DNA of 64,000 nt from Chryseobacterium lathyri (GTDB taxonomy: Bacteria > Bacteroidota > Bacteroidia > Flavobacteriales > Weeksellaceae), in the NCBI RefSeq assembly GCF_030812195.1, contig NZ_JAUSSF010000003.1:372001-436000 (forward strand), read 5' to 3'. Positions 34,659-43,748 of this stretch are shown piece by piece. The translations under genes were made by a program, and so were the position numbers. The notes under the pieces are model-generated. The model was not told the origin of the DNA. It searched no databases and saw only the letters and a program-made list of their open reading frames with translations. Within the stretch, counting starts at the first letter, position 1, and the number at the start of each line of letters is the position of its first letter.

Positions 34659-35399
34659 TTATTTTAAGTATTCTATTACATAATCATATGTTCCCGAAGG
34701 GTAAACAACTGACATACTTGGCGAACCCGTGATTGCATTTCCTGCAGTGGTTGCAATTGTATAAGAATATAAACTTCTGTCATAAACAGTGTTTGTTCCT
34801 GCTTTATAGATAGTAATACCATATAAAGTAGTCATCCCTGTTGGAGAAGGAATATTTACGGCTGTGGAAGTACCACTTGCTGTAAAAGATCCTTTCATAG
34901 CAAAAAGCTGCTTATCACCTGTTGTAGTATTGATTAGCGTATTGGTGGTTGTTTCAGTAGTAGCAATCGTTACTTTAGGAGATTCTCCGCCAATAGGCCT
35001 CCAAACACCTGCAGTTACATTACTATTTGATGCACCATTTGGATTATAGAAATAATAGTATCCTGGTGCTACTGGTGTCGCAGTAGAAGATCTGTTACCG
35101 GTTGTAAGCGTTGTACCCGTTGAACTGTTATATACAAGCATACCGTCGAAGTATGTTGGAAATGTAACACCATCTGCTAATGCAAGATCAAATTCAAAAT
35201 TAACTAAATTTACACTCGGGATTACAACTCCTTTACCCACATTAGGACCAGCACCAGCTTCTGTACTAAAAGAACTGCTTAAGTCTATTCCTACATTTGA
35301 ATTATTAATGCTAGACTGAACATTATTATTAACGTTTACCTGAGCATTGATTAAGGAACCAAAAGCTGCAATAGCTAAAAAACTAAATATATTTTTCAT
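34659..35399 (-). CDS. Secreted hypothetical protein (surface-type)
   Basis: 246 residues, family not recognised. Signal peptide MKNIFSFLAIAAFGSLINAQ, then an Asn/Ser/Thr-rich region. The segment VIPSVNLVNFEFD and GMLVYNSSTGTTLTTGN resemble tail-fibre-like or collagen-like surface proteins of Bacteroidota ('LVYNT' motif). It has no T9SS sorting domain, and the C-terminus ends DYVIEYLK. The gene lies 19 bases downstream of the 35419-36078 gene, so both are one transcript ended by the terminator at 34611-34634. Codon use is Thr/Ala rich. Likely exported; function unknown. Confidence 0.75.
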   Translation of the reverse strand: MKNIFSFLAIAAFGSLINAQVNVNNNVQSSINNSNVGIDLSSSFSTEAGAGPNVGKGVVIPSVNLVNFEFDLALADGVTFPTYFDGMLVYNSSTGTTLTTGNRSSTATPVAPGYYYFYNPNGASNSNVTAGVWRPIGGESPKVTIATTETTTNTLINTTTGDKQLFAMKGSFTASGTSTAVNIPSPTGMTTLYGITIYKAGTNTVYDRSLYSYTIATTAGNAITGSPSMSVVYPSGTYDYVIEYLK

Positions 35400-35418
35400 C
35401 TTGTTCTAAATTTTAAAA

Positions 35419-36078
35419 TTATTTTTGTGGAACAGCCCAAAGAGTTCCTGTCCAAATGAATTCAATTCCTCTACCCTGGTTAGTTGATAAATTCGCCCCA
35501 ACAGGTGTTGATCCTACATAAGTTAATCCCGTTGCTGTAGTATTATTATTAATAACCTTAACAATACGGCCTATATCAGCAGGTGTATTTGTCAGTGTAG
35601 GAAGTGTAATTTGAACACCTACACTAGCTTGTGTAACTATAACATTATCCGTTGCTGCAACAGTATAAGCACCTGTATTAACAAATGTTATATTACCTCT
35701 GATTCCTTCATATCTCTGAGGGGTAGCAGCACCGCCGCCACCTACAGCAACCCAAACAGAATTTGGAGCATCATAGTAGTAGAAGCCAGTTCCAGTTACA
35801 TTTACTGTCTTACCAGCTGCAGTACCATCTAAAGTGGTAACAAAGGTAAGAGCTCCATTTTGAGCAGCTACATAAGCTGCATCTTTAGCTGCTAATTCAG
35901 CTCTTGACATACGAGGGACTAGTAAGGCATCAGGTCTGGCATTGTCAGTAGTATTAGCTACTACATCTAATGTTGCGGCTGGTGTGGTTGTGTTAATACC
36001 TACACGCCCCGTTGTCTGAGCCTTGGAAACTGCCGAAAGGCCAACGAGCATTGTCGCTGTTAATAAAAATTTTTTCAT
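35419..36078 (-). CDS. Secreted hypothetical protein with 'GINTTTPxATLDV' motif
   Basis: 219 residues. Signal peptide MKKFLLTATMLVGLSAVSKAQ, then TTGRVGINTTTPAATLDVVAN, a motif common at the N-terminus of Bacteroidota surface and fibre-like proteins. Next come LLVPRMSRAEL and a GFYYYDAPNSVWVAVGG segment. The C-terminal half has repeated strand-like Thr/Val stretches and ends FIWTGTLWAVPQK. No sorting domain or enzymatic site is visible. It pairs with the downstream secreted gene. The 339 bases upstream of it are AT-rich, with a weak -7 box TAAATTTG on the minus strand at 36231-36238. Confidence 0.75.
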   Translation of the reverse strand: MKKFLLTATMLVGLSAVSKAQTTGRVGINTTTPAATLDVVANTTDNARPDALLVPRMSRAELAAKDAAYVAAQNGALTFVTTLDGTAAGKTVNVTGTGFYYYDAPNSVWVAVGGGGAATPQRYEGIRGNITFVNTGAYTVAATDNVIVTQASVGVQITLPTLTNTPADIGRIVKVINNNTTATGLTYVGSTPVGANLSTNQGRGIEFIWTGTLWAVPQK

Positions 36079-36417
36079 AAGTTTTTAAAGATTTTAAATT
36101 ACATTATTTTCCATCAATATTTCCAAATGGAAGATGCATCCCAACTTGCGAACCATTAAGGTTAACTATTTTAGCTTTGTTGGATAGGCAACTCATTGAA
36201 GCATTTGATTTTAAAACATTGCTTACTGCGCAAATTTAAGATATAATTTTGAAATTTATTCATTTTATCTAAAAAAAATAAGATACTTTTATCCAATAAA
36301 ACAATAACATGCTGAAAATCAACATAATCAATATTTTAACAACTATATAAAGTAAGTTAAATTTTGGTAATATTCGGAAAAATATAAATCTATATTTTAA
36401 TTGTAAAAAGCAGGTTT

Positions 36418-37719
36418 TCAGACTAATTCCCCATATAAATCAAATTCTTCTGCAGAAGTTATTTTTACTTCAGCAAATTCTCCTATAGAAATATAGGTTT
36501 CATCGGCTGAAACGAGAACTGTATTATCTACATCAGGGGAATCAAATTCTGTTCTTCCGATGAAATAATTGCCTTCTTTTCTATCGAATATACATCTGAA
36601 TGTTTTCCCAACCTTCTCCTGATTTTTCTCCCAAGAAATCTGTGACTGCAGCTCCATGATCTCTTCTACTCTTGCTTCTTTTACTTCCTGTGGAATATTA
36701 TCCTCTAATACATAAGCTCCTGTATTTTCTTCGTGGGAATAGGTAAAACATCCAAGTCTGTCAAATTTCTGCTCACGCACCCAGTCTTTCAGCTCCTGAA
36801 ATCTTTCTTCAGTTTCTCCAGGGTAACCTACGATTAAAGTTGTTCTAACTGCCATACCTGGAACTTTCTCTCTGAACTTAGCCAGTAGTGCATTGGTTTT
36901 TTCATGGTTAGTTCCGCGTTTCATTGATTTCAACAGATCGGAATTGATATGCTGAAGAGGAATATCAATGTAATTGCAGACTTTAGGCTCTTCACGGATG
37001 ATATCAAGAACGTCTTCAGGAAAACCACTTGGAAAAGCATAATGAAGACGGATCCATTCGATCCCGTCAACTTTTACCAACTCTTTTAAAAGTTCTCCAA
37101 GCGCCCGTTTTTTATAGAGATCAAGGCCATAATAAGTAAGGTCCTGCGCAATAAGGATGATTTCTTTTGTTCCTTTTTTTGCCAGTTTTTGTGCTTCCAA
37201 AACAAGTTTTTCGATAGGTGTAGATACGTGTCCACCTCTCATTAAAGGGATGGCACAGAACGAACACGGTCGGTCACAACCTTCTGAAATCTTAAGATAT
37301 GCGTAATGCTTAGGAGTGGTTGTCAATCTCTCTCCTACCAGCTCATGTTTGTAATCTGCCCCAAGATGCTTTAAAAGGATCGGAAGGTCTCTTGTCCCGA
37401 AATACTGATCTACATCCGGAATTTCTTTAATAAGATCCGGCTTGTATCTTTCGGAAAGGCAACCTGTAACAAAAACTTTTTCGACTTCACCTCTGTTTTT
37501 AGCTTCTACATAATCAAGGATTGTATTAATAGACTCTTCTTTGGCATTATCAATAAATCCGCATGTATTGATCACTACAATATCTCCGCGGTCTTCATGA
37601 ACCACTTCTTTTCCATTCGCTTTCAGCTGGCTCATTAATACTTCAGAATCATATACATTCTTGGAGCATCCTAGCGTAACTACATTGATTTTCTTCTTCC
37701 CTACAGATTTTGTGCGCAT
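36418..37719 (-). CDS. rimO: Ribosomal protein S12 methylthiotransferase RimO
   Basis: 433 residues from the ATG at 37719. It adds a methylthio group to an aspartate of ribosomal protein S12 with two iron-sulfur clusters and S-adenosylmethionine. N-terminal UPF0004 domain (VVTLGCSKNVYDSEVLM with the first cysteine), radical-SAM domain with the CxxxCxxC triad in GCDRPCSFCAIPLMRGGH and a C-terminal TRAM domain. A full promoter at 37739-37771 precedes it, and the polysaccharide-locus terminator separates it from rfbC. It is not part of that locus. Confidence 0.95.
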   Translation of the reverse strand: MRTKSVGKKKINVVTLGCSKNVYDSEVLMSQLKANGKEVVHEDRGDIVVINTCGFIDNAKEESINTILDYVEAKNRGEVEKVFVTGCLSERYKPDLIKEIPDVDQYFGTRDLPILLKHLGADYKHELVGERLTTTPKHYAYLKISEGCDRPCSFCAIPLMRGGHVSTPIEKLVLEAQKLAKKGTKEIILIAQDLTYYGLDLYKKRALGELLKELVKVDGIEWIRLHYAFPSGFPEDVLDIIREEPKVCNYIDIPLQHINSDLLKSMKRGTNHEKTNALLAKFREKVPGMAVRTTLIVGYPGETEERFQELKDWVREQKFDRLGCFTYSHEENTGAYVLEDNIPQEVKEARVEEIMELQSQISWEKNQEKVGKTFRCIFDRKEGNYFIGRTEFDSPDVDNTVLVSADETYISIGEFAEVKITSAEEFDLYGELV

Positions 37720-37738
37720 CGTTTTGATTTTGAGTGTG

Positions 37739-37771
37739 CAAAGATACAAAATAATAAAGAGTTAGCTCAAA
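37739..37771 (-). promoter_or_regulatory. Promoter of rimO
   Basis: Minus strand: TTTG at 37771-37768, 21-base spacer, -7 box TATCTTTG at 37746-37739. The leader before the ATG at 37719 is about 14 bases. Confidence 0.6.
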
Positions 37772-37776
37772 AAATA

Positions 37777-37801
37777 AAAACCACTTTAGGAAAGTGGTTT
37801 T
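37777..37801 (-). terminator. Terminator of the polysaccharide locus
   Basis: 11-base arms AAAACCACTTT/AAAGTGGTTTT with a 3-base loop; on the minus strand the stem is followed by a T-run. It lies 11 bases after the rfbC stop and marks the end of the operon. Confidence 0.85.
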
Positions 37802-37812
37802 CAAAGTTTTAT

Positions 37813-38358
37813 TTAAAAGTTCTTCTCTTTGAAGCTTGGAGCATTCAGATCTTTTTCTGAAAGTATCATATCTTTTTCATCAATTTTCCAGTCTATGGTA
37901 AGGTCAGGATCATTAAATTTTACACTTCCTTCAGATTCTTTATTATAAAAATTATCACATTTATAGGCAAATACTGCAGTTTCGCTCAATACAGAAAATC
38001 CGTGTCCGAACCCACGAGGAACATACAGCTGTATTTTATTTCCTGCTGTAAGCTCTAATCCGAACCATTTACCAAAAGTAGGAGAATCTTCTCTAAGATC
38101 AACCGCAACATCCCATACTTTTCCTTCTAAACATGAAACTAGTTTTGCCTGCGCATGTTCACCTTTCTGTAAGTGAAGCCCCCTGAGTACTCCATATGAA
38201 GATTTTGAAATGTTATCCTGTACAAAGTGTCCATTCATTCCGGTTAGTTCTTCGAATTTTCTTTCATTGAATTTTTCAAAGAAATATCCTCTATCATCTT
38301 CGAATATAGTCGGTTCTATAATATAACAGTCCTTTAGTGGAGTTTCTTTTATTTTCAT
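37813..38358 (-). CDS. rfbC: dTDP-4-dehydrorhamnose 3,5-epimerase
   Basis: 181 residues, full length. It epimerises dTDP-4-keto-6-deoxyglucose at C3 and C5 for dTDP-L-rhamnose. Conserved features: EDDRGYFFEKFN, the catalytic histidine in LRGLHLQ, VPRGFGHGF, the catalytic tyrosine region FAYKCDNFY and NDPDLTIDW. RfbA, RfbB and RfbD are not in the window, so they must lie elsewhere if rhamnose is made, or this enzyme serves another dTDP sugar. It is the last gene of the polysaccharide locus, ten bases after the WecA/WbpL-type gene. Confidence 0.93.
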   Translation of the reverse strand: MKIKETPLKDCYIIEPTIFEDDRGYFFEKFNERKFEELTGMNGHFVQDNISKSSYGVLRGLHLQKGEHAQAKLVSCLEGKVWDVAVDLREDSPTFGKWFGLELTAGNKIQLYVPRGFGHGFSVLSETAVFAYKCDNFYNKESEGSVKFNDPDLTIDWKIDEKDMILSEKDLNAPSFKEKNF

Positions 38359-38368
38359 GTTTATGCTT

Positions 38369-39331
38369 CTATAAATTGTACTTTTTTTTCAAATTCCATT
38401 TTAATCCTAGATAAATTCCTCCCGCAGGAATAAATATAACCAAAATAATGGCCCAAACGGGAAGCTGTGAATGAATTAAGAATATATTAATTAATAGTTG
38501 ACAAACAGCATAAACCGAACTTATTACTAAGTGTGAAACTTTTTTCTCGTTGGCAAAAAGCTGGTATAAGTGCCGTCTGTGTGCTTCAAAAATGTTCTCT
38601 TTCAATAATATCCTTTCAATGATTGTAAGGACTACCTCCATTCCGTAAATTGAAAGTAGCAGAATATATTTATATTCTCCGGTCCTCATGATAAGAAGGG
38701 TAATAAGACCTATTACCCAAAAACCAATTCCCATACTTCCAACATCTCCTGCAAAACATTTCGCCTTTTGCCTAAAATTAAAAAAAAGAAAAACGAGACA
38801 TGCTAAAATTGAATACAATATAAAATTCTCATCTGTGAACTGAATAATATTCTTATTGATATAGGCTAATGAACCTAAAGTTACAAGACTATAGATCCCT
38901 GTCATTCCATTAATTCCATCCATGAAATTATAGGCATTCAAAGTTCCTATTATCATGACAAATAAAATAGGCCAAGTCCAAAAAGGCATCAGACTAAATG
39001 CACCTGTAAAATATAAAAGCAGGATTACTGAAATCAAATGAACTGAAAGTCTGATTTTATTTGATAAAGTCTTAACATCATCAATAAAACTGATTGTACA
39101 TATAGCTAAAAGTCCTAACCCGAAGGACCAATAATTCTGTATGGCTTCATTAAGATTGAAAAGACAGAAAATAACAAATGCTACAGGAAAGATGATTCCT
39201 CCACCTCTTAATGTAATTTGTGTATGCGCGCTTCTATGATTGGGCTTATCGATAATATTGTATTTGTGAGCAATTTTGAAATAAGCCAACATCGAGATAA
39301 AAAATAAAATTATTACAAGTGCAAATTCCAT
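38369..39331 (-). CDS. Polyprenyl-phosphate sugar-1-P transferase (WecA/WbpL family)
   Basis: 320 residues with about ten membrane helices. It belongs to the MraY/WecA family of initiating transferases. Motifs: DKPNHRSAH (substrate and polyprenol loop), SFIDDVKTLSN (metal aspartates), NAYNFMDGINGM and CFAGDVGSMGIGF. The C-terminal EAHRRHLYQLFANE loop carries the histidines typical of WbpL/WbcO. The enzyme would move GlcNAc-, QuiNAc- or FucNAc-1-phosphate onto undecaprenyl phosphate to start the repeat unit. Its location after the epimerase matches the Pseudomonas WbpV-WbpL order. Confidence 0.88.
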   Translation of the reverse strand: MEFALVIILFFISMLAYFKIAHKYNIIDKPNHRSAHTQITLRGGGIIFPVAFVIFCLFNLNEAIQNYWSFGLGLLAICTISFIDDVKTLSNKIRLSVHLISVILLLYFTGAFSLMPFWTWPILFVMIIGTLNAYNFMDGINGMTGIYSLVTLGSLAYINKNIIQFTDENFILYSILACLVFLFFNFRQKAKCFAGDVGSMGIGFWVIGLITLLIMRTGEYKYILLLSIYGMEVVLTIIERILLKENIFEAHRRHLYQLFANEKKVSHLVISSVYAVCQLLINIFLIHSQLPVWAIILVIFIPAGGIYLGLKWNLKKKYNL

Positions 39332-39333
39332 AA

Positions 39334-40227
39334 TTATAATTGAAGTTTTTCCAATGTGTTGGAAGGATTAAATTCTAATTCTCTTTTTATTTTTTCATTA
39401 GAGAAAGTAAGAGAATCTGTAATCTTTCTTAACCTTGAAGAATTAATAGGAGCTTTATTTCCAAACAAATCACCCATTTTGGCTATTAATTTGGCTACAA
39501 AATAAGGAATACTTGCTGGGGATTTTTTATTTAGAATATTTGCTATCTTATCGGAAATCTCCTTAAAACTAGGGTTTTCATCATCACAAATATTATAGAT
39601 CCCTCCATTTTTTCCTACAATATTAGCTGTAATCTCAGCGAGATCTTCCACCCAGAGGATACTTTTTCGGGCTTTCCCTCCAGCAATATTAAAGTATCTT
39701 CCATTTTTTACAGCACTAATCATATCTCCTAAATTACCGGGTGGATTAGGACCAGCGATTAATGAAGGTCTTAAAATAAATAATTTCACATTATTTGTTC
39801 TGCACCAGTCGATAAGGAACTTTTCAGCCATGATTTTACTTTTCGCATAGGGAGTATAACCTTCCAATGCTGCATTTTCATTTATACTTTCGCCAAAATC
39901 CCTTCCATAAACAGCAACTGTACTGATGAATATAAAATATTTGGGAAGCGCGCTCTCTAAAGCCTCACAAAGATTTCTTGTTCCCTCATAATTTACTGTA
40001 TAAAATAATTGCTCATCTGCTTGATTTTGAGGAATAGAATGTGCCTTACCTGCAGCATGAAAAATGGCATCGAATTTTTCATCAAATGGGACTATTGTAT
40101 TAGTGATATTATACATGTAATCTGCGTTACTGGTCCCAAAAGTTTTTACATGGAATTCTTTTTCTCTAAGTAAAGGAATTACATTTCTTCCTAAAAAGCC
40201 ATTAGCACCTGTGAATAGCACTTTCAT
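39334..40227 (-). CDS. NAD-dependent epimerase/dehydratase (WbpV-like)
   Basis: 297 residues of the short-chain dehydrogenase type. The NAD-binding GANGFLG motif is at the N-terminus, STVAVYG with the serine and YAKSK (catalytic tyrosine and lysine) follow. Its place just before a WbpL-type transferase resembles wbpV, which makes UDP-QuiNAc by reducing the 4-keto-6-deoxy sugar produced by WbpM-type enzymes. WbpM-type dehydratase is present in this locus (60426-62354). The exact sugar is therefore inferred, not shown. It is two bases from the next gene. Confidence 0.8.
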   Translation of the reverse strand: MKVLFTGANGFLGRNVIPLLREKEFHVKTFGTSNADYMYNITNTIVPFDEKFDAIFHAAGKAHSIPQNQADEQLFYTVNYEGTRNLCEALESALPKYFIFISTVAVYGRDFGESINENAALEGYTPYAKSKIMAEKFLIDWCRTNNVKLFILRPSLIAGPNPPGNLGDMISAVKNGRYFNIAGGKARKSILWVEDLAEITANIVGKNGGIYNICDDENPSFKEISDKIANILNKKSPASIPYFVAKLIAKMGDLFGNKAPINSSRLRKITDSLTFSNEKIKRELEFNPSNTLEKLQL

Positions 40228-41433
40228 CTAAATTGTATTATAAAATTTGTTCAATATTGTGTTTTCTGAAAATTTCTCTTCAACTATCTGTCTTGCTTTT
40301 TCTTTTTTCAATTTTAAATCTAAGATTGACTTTTCATTAAAAGAATTAAAAAAACTTAAAAGCTCTTGATGTTCAAAATGCTGAAACGAATATCCTATAT
40401 TTTTTTCATTTACAAGCAGATCAATCTCACTATTTTTTTCACCAATATATAAAATAGGCTTTCCGGCAGCCAAAATATTATATGTTTTAGAAGGAACTCC
40501 CAAACCAAACATACCAGGTGCTAAACTTACAAAAGCTACGTCTGTTCTGTTTAATACTGAAAGCTGATCTTCTCTTGAATAAACTTCGCCAAAATAAACA
40601 TTTTGTAATTTATTTTCCTGTACATACTGAAGCATCTTTTGCTTAACTGCTCCTTCCCCTACAAAATAAAAAGCAAGCTTATCATTATTTACTTTTTTAA
40701 TTATCTCCAATATTTCCAGCAGGCCTTGAACCCTGCCTATATTTCCGGCATACTGAAAGATAATCTTATTTTTTATAGGTGAATCATTATCGAAAACCTC
40801 TTCTTTTGAAAGGGGGTAAATATTTTCAACATCACCCCAGTTTTCTATGATCTCAATTCTTGAATTACTGTTGTATCTTCGAATCTTGTTTTTAATAACT
40901 TGCTGCATATCTCTTCCCAACGTGATCAGCTGATCAGCATTTGAATAAGCTTTGTCAAATATCCTTCTCAAAATCTTGTAAGTAAATGATTTTTCAGATT
41001 TAATGATTCCAGCAGGAATTGTATTTTCAGGAAAGACATCATGTACTAAAATAATCAATTCAATTTTTTTAAATTTTTTAAGTATTGAAATGAATAGAAT
41101 CAAAGGAGCCGGATTAGTCACAATAAAAACTTTTTCACCTTTCTTTACTTTTCCCCAAAGAAAGAAGAAGATTGAAAAACTTAAAAAGACAAATCTTAAA
41201 GACCTCCTTATTAAACTATTTTTATTACCTCCGAAACCTTTTATCCTATGAACAAAAACTTTAGAATTAAGAGTAAAATTCTCACTTTTTTTTTGTGTAT
41301 CATATACAGGATCTCCACAAACAACTTTTACATCATATTTTTCTGACAGTTTGTTTGCTATTTTAGTAAGAATAAAAGAGGTGGAGGTTTCCTCAGGATA
41401 AAAAAGCTCAGTTGCGATCCAAAGATTTTTCAT
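40228..41433 (-). CDS. Glycosyltransferase family 4 (WbuB-like)
   Basis: 401 residues from the ATG at 41433; an upstream TTG would extend it by five residues. Two GT-B domains: N-terminal YPEETSTSFI and LVHDVFPEN, C-terminal YAGNIGRVQGLLEI, the VGEGAVK motif and an E-x7-E region GVPSKTYNILAAGKPI. It closely follows CapG/WecB, as wbuB follows fnlC in E. coli O26 and O145 clusters, where it adds L-FucNAc. The gene starts in a TAATG overlap with wecB, so they are coupled. It is likely the transferase for L-FucNAc or its acetamidino form. Confidence 0.85.
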   Translation of the reverse strand: MKNLWIATELFYPEETSTSFILTKIANKLSEKYDVKVVCGDPVYDTQKKSENFTLNSKVFVHRIKGFGGNKNSLIRRSLRFVFLSFSIFFFLWGKVKKGEKVFIVTNPAPLILFISILKKFKKIELIILVHDVFPENTIPAGIIKSEKSFTYKILRRIFDKAYSNADQLITLGRDMQQVIKNKIRRYNSNSRIEIIENWGDVENIYPLSKEEVFDNDSPIKNKIIFQYAGNIGRVQGLLEILEIIKKVNNDKLAFYFVGEGAVKQKMLQYVQENKLQNVYFGEVYSREDQLSVLNRTDVAFVSLAPGMFGLGVPSKTYNILAAGKPILYIGEKNSEIDLLVNEKNIGYSFQHFEHQELLSFFNSFNEKSILDLKLKKEKARQIVEEKFSENTILNKFYNTI

Positions 41434-42572
41434 TATTTTTTGCTCCAAACTACTCTATTAATGTAATCGGTATAACTTAAGATAATTCGTACCATTTTCT
41501 CAGAAACATTTGGCATGGAATAATCAGATACGGCTCGGTAATTTCTCTCTTTACCTGTTTTTTGCTGTTGAAGCTGGGTAAGCCCCTGTAAAATTCTTTC
41601 TGGGGAAAGTCCCACCATCATTACTGATGCTTCTTCCATCGCTTCCGGTCTTTCGTGAGCATCTCTGATATTAAGTGCTCTGAAATTAAGGATGGATGAT
41701 TCTTCAGAAATTGTTCCTGAATCAGACAGTACAGCATAGCTTCTCATTTGCAATGCATTATAGTCATGGAAGCCCAATGGTTTTAAAAACTGAATTTCAG
41801 GTCTTACTGCTATCTGCTTTTTATCTATCATATTTCTTGTTCTAGGGTGCGTAGAAACAATAATAGGATATTTAAATTTTTCTGCAATAGCATTAAGGCT
41901 ATCCATTAAACCGTTAAAATTCTTCTCAGAATTAATATTCTCTTCTCTATGAGAGGATACTACAAAATATTGACCTTCTTCCAGGTTTAATCTTTTTAAA
42001 ACATCAGAATTTTCTATTTCCGGTAAATAATGGTTCAATACTTCGAACATAGGTGATCCTGTTTTAATAATTCTATCGGCAGGAAGGCCTTCTCTTAATA
42101 AATATTCACGGGCAATATCTGAATACGTTAGATTGACATCTGCCGTATGGTCTACAATTTTCCGGTTGGTTTCTTCCGGGACTCTTTGATCAAAACATCT
42201 GTTTCCTGCTTCCATATGAAAAATAGGAATCTGTCTTTTCTTTGCTGGAATTGCACAAAGGCAAGAATTTGTGTCTCCTAAAACAAGGAAGGCATCAGGT
42301 TGAAGTTCTTCAAGAAGAGGATCGATTTTAATTAAGATATTTCCTACTGTTTCTGTAGCCGATTTTCCTGCCGCTTCTAGAAAGTAGTCAGGTTTACGCA
42401 AGCCCAGATCTTCAAAAAAGATCTGATTCAGTTCGTAATCGTAGTTTTGCCCTGTATGGACAATGATATGATCTACAGCTTCGGAAACATCCAAAGCTGT
42501 TAATACTCTTGATAATCTAATAATCTCCGGTCGTGTGCCTACGACCGTCATTACTTTTAATTTTTTCATCAT
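41433..42572 (-). CDS. wecB: UDP-N-acetylglucosamine 2-epimerase, non-hydrolysing (CapG/FnlC role)
   Basis: 379 residues. VVGTRPEIIRLS at the N-terminus, HTGQNYD, HMEAGNRCFDQRVPEETNRKIVDH, SSHREEN and SDSGTISEESS are the family signatures. In FnlABC/CapEFG pathways this enzyme performs the final C2 epimerisation to UDP-L-FucNAc. It shares the locus with CapE and CapF, so that role is likelier than ManNAc synthesis. Two ATGs (42572 and 42569) are possible. The start overlaps the upstream Wzy-like gene by 53-56 bases. Confidence 0.92.
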   Translation of the reverse strand: MMKKLKVMTVVGTRPEIIRLSRVLTALDVSEAVDHIIVHTGQNYDYELNQIFFEDLGLRKPDYFLEAAGKSATETVGNILIKIDPLLEELQPDAFLVLGDTNSCLCAIPAKKRQIPIFHMEAGNRCFDQRVPEETNRKIVDHTADVNLTYSDIAREYLLREGLPADRIIKTGSPMFEVLNHYLPEIENSDVLKRLNLEEGQYFVVSSHREENINSEKNFNGLMDSLNAIAEKFKYPIIVSTHPRTRNMIDKKQIAVRPEIQFLKPLGFHDYNALQMRSYAVLSDSGTISEESSILNFRALNIRDAHERPEAMEEASVMMVGLSPERILQGLTQLQQQKTGKERNYRAVSDYSMPNVSEKMVRIILSYTDYINRVVWSKK

Positions 42573-43746
42573 TACAAAATAAAATTATAGATATAATTAC
42601 TGCTGAAAAGCACCAAAATTCAATATTGGCAAATATACAGTAAGAAGTTTGAACAAGAACGAGATACTGAACGAAAAATAAAAAGTAGGGTAAATAATAG
42701 ATATTTTCTTTAATATAACTTAGTTTAAACTTCAAAAGATCTTTAAAATATAAACCAAATAAGATCAATCCAAATATTCCCATACTCATTAATACTTCGA
42801 TAAAAATATTATGTGGATACATTCCATCTTCGAATAAAATAGTTCCTCCAAAGAATGGGTTATTTTTAAAAACATCCCACCCTTTAGACAGATAATAGGA
42901 TCTTCCATAACCATTACCTTCAAAAATTGCATCGTAAATTCTTACAATATATTCGGTAGAAAAGGAACTGTATCTCAAATAATAGATTCCAACAATAAAA
43001 ATAATTATAGAAGTTACCAATACCAGCCAATACTTCAGTTTATTGATATAAAAGAACATTATAATAACAAGGACTGTAGCAGCTAAAATAGGACTTCTGG
43101 CAGAGGAAATCAATATGGCAAATAAACCTAATCCTGCTCCTAAAGCTGGTTTTATTATTTTTTTAGGTGATAAGAAATAATAAAATACTGATAATATAAT
43201 CAATGAAAGTCCATAATGTCCAGTATTGATATAGTAACTAACGAATATACCACTTGCTCTAGCAAAAATATGGCTCACCAAGATAACATACAAAAAACTA
43301 CACCCTAACATTATTAATAAAAAATTAAAAATGAGGCTGGTCAGTTTTTTGACCATTTCTTTTGAAAAACTGATACTTAGAAGCGCCACAAAAGGAGTCA
43401 TATTCAGACATATTATCCTTATATAGACCTCATATTCGAGATTTAAAGTTTTTTTAATAAAGAAATTATAGTAATTAAAGCTATAAAATGCTTTAAATAA
43501 GTAAAAAAGCCAAAAAAAGCAAATAAAAAAAATAGTTGATCTTCTTTTTTTTATATTTTCAAAATTCTTATATACAATATATATAGCTGTAAAAAATATA
43601 ATAATACGAAAAGGAACAATAAAATAATGATTAGAGGTATTGAATGGAATTGCAAATGAATAAAAAAATATATATCCAAAAGTAATCAGGAAAACGAAAA
43701 AGAACTCTATATTATTCTTTATATAATCCTTTCTTAGTGACTCCAT
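42517..43746 (-). CDS. O-antigen ligase/polymerase-like membrane protein
   Basis: 409 residues with about 11 hydrophobic helices; a large central loop contains SSARSPILA and YLSKGWDVFKNNPFFGG, the pattern of the Wzy_C/WaaL O-antigen ligase family. It could be the ligase that joins the polymer to its carrier or a second polymerase. A separate Wzy-like gene is at 52311-53573. The last 18 codons overlap the start of wecB in another frame, an unusually long overlap. It starts two bases after the capF stop. Confidence 0.75.
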   Translation of the reverse strand: MESLRKDYIKNNIEFFFVFLITFGYIFFYSFAIPFNTSNHYFIVPFRIIIFFTAIYIVYKNFENIKKRRSTIFFICFFWLFYLFKAFYSFNYYNFFIKKTLNLEYEVYIRIICLNMTPFVALLSISFSKEMVKKLTSLIFNFLLIMLGCSFLYVILVSHIFARASGIFVSYYINTGHYGLSLIILSVFYYFLSPKKIIKPALGAGLGLFAILISSARSPILAATVLVIIMFFYINKLKYWLVLVTSIIIFIVGIYYLRYSSFSTEYIVRIYDAIFEGNGYGRSYYLSKGWDVFKNNPFFGGTILFEDGMYPHNIFIEVLMSMGIFGLILFGLYFKDLLKFKLSYIKENIYYLPYFLFFVQYLVLVQTSYCIFANIEFWCFSAVIISIILFCNDEKIKSNDGRRHTTGDY

Positions 43747-43748
43747 AT

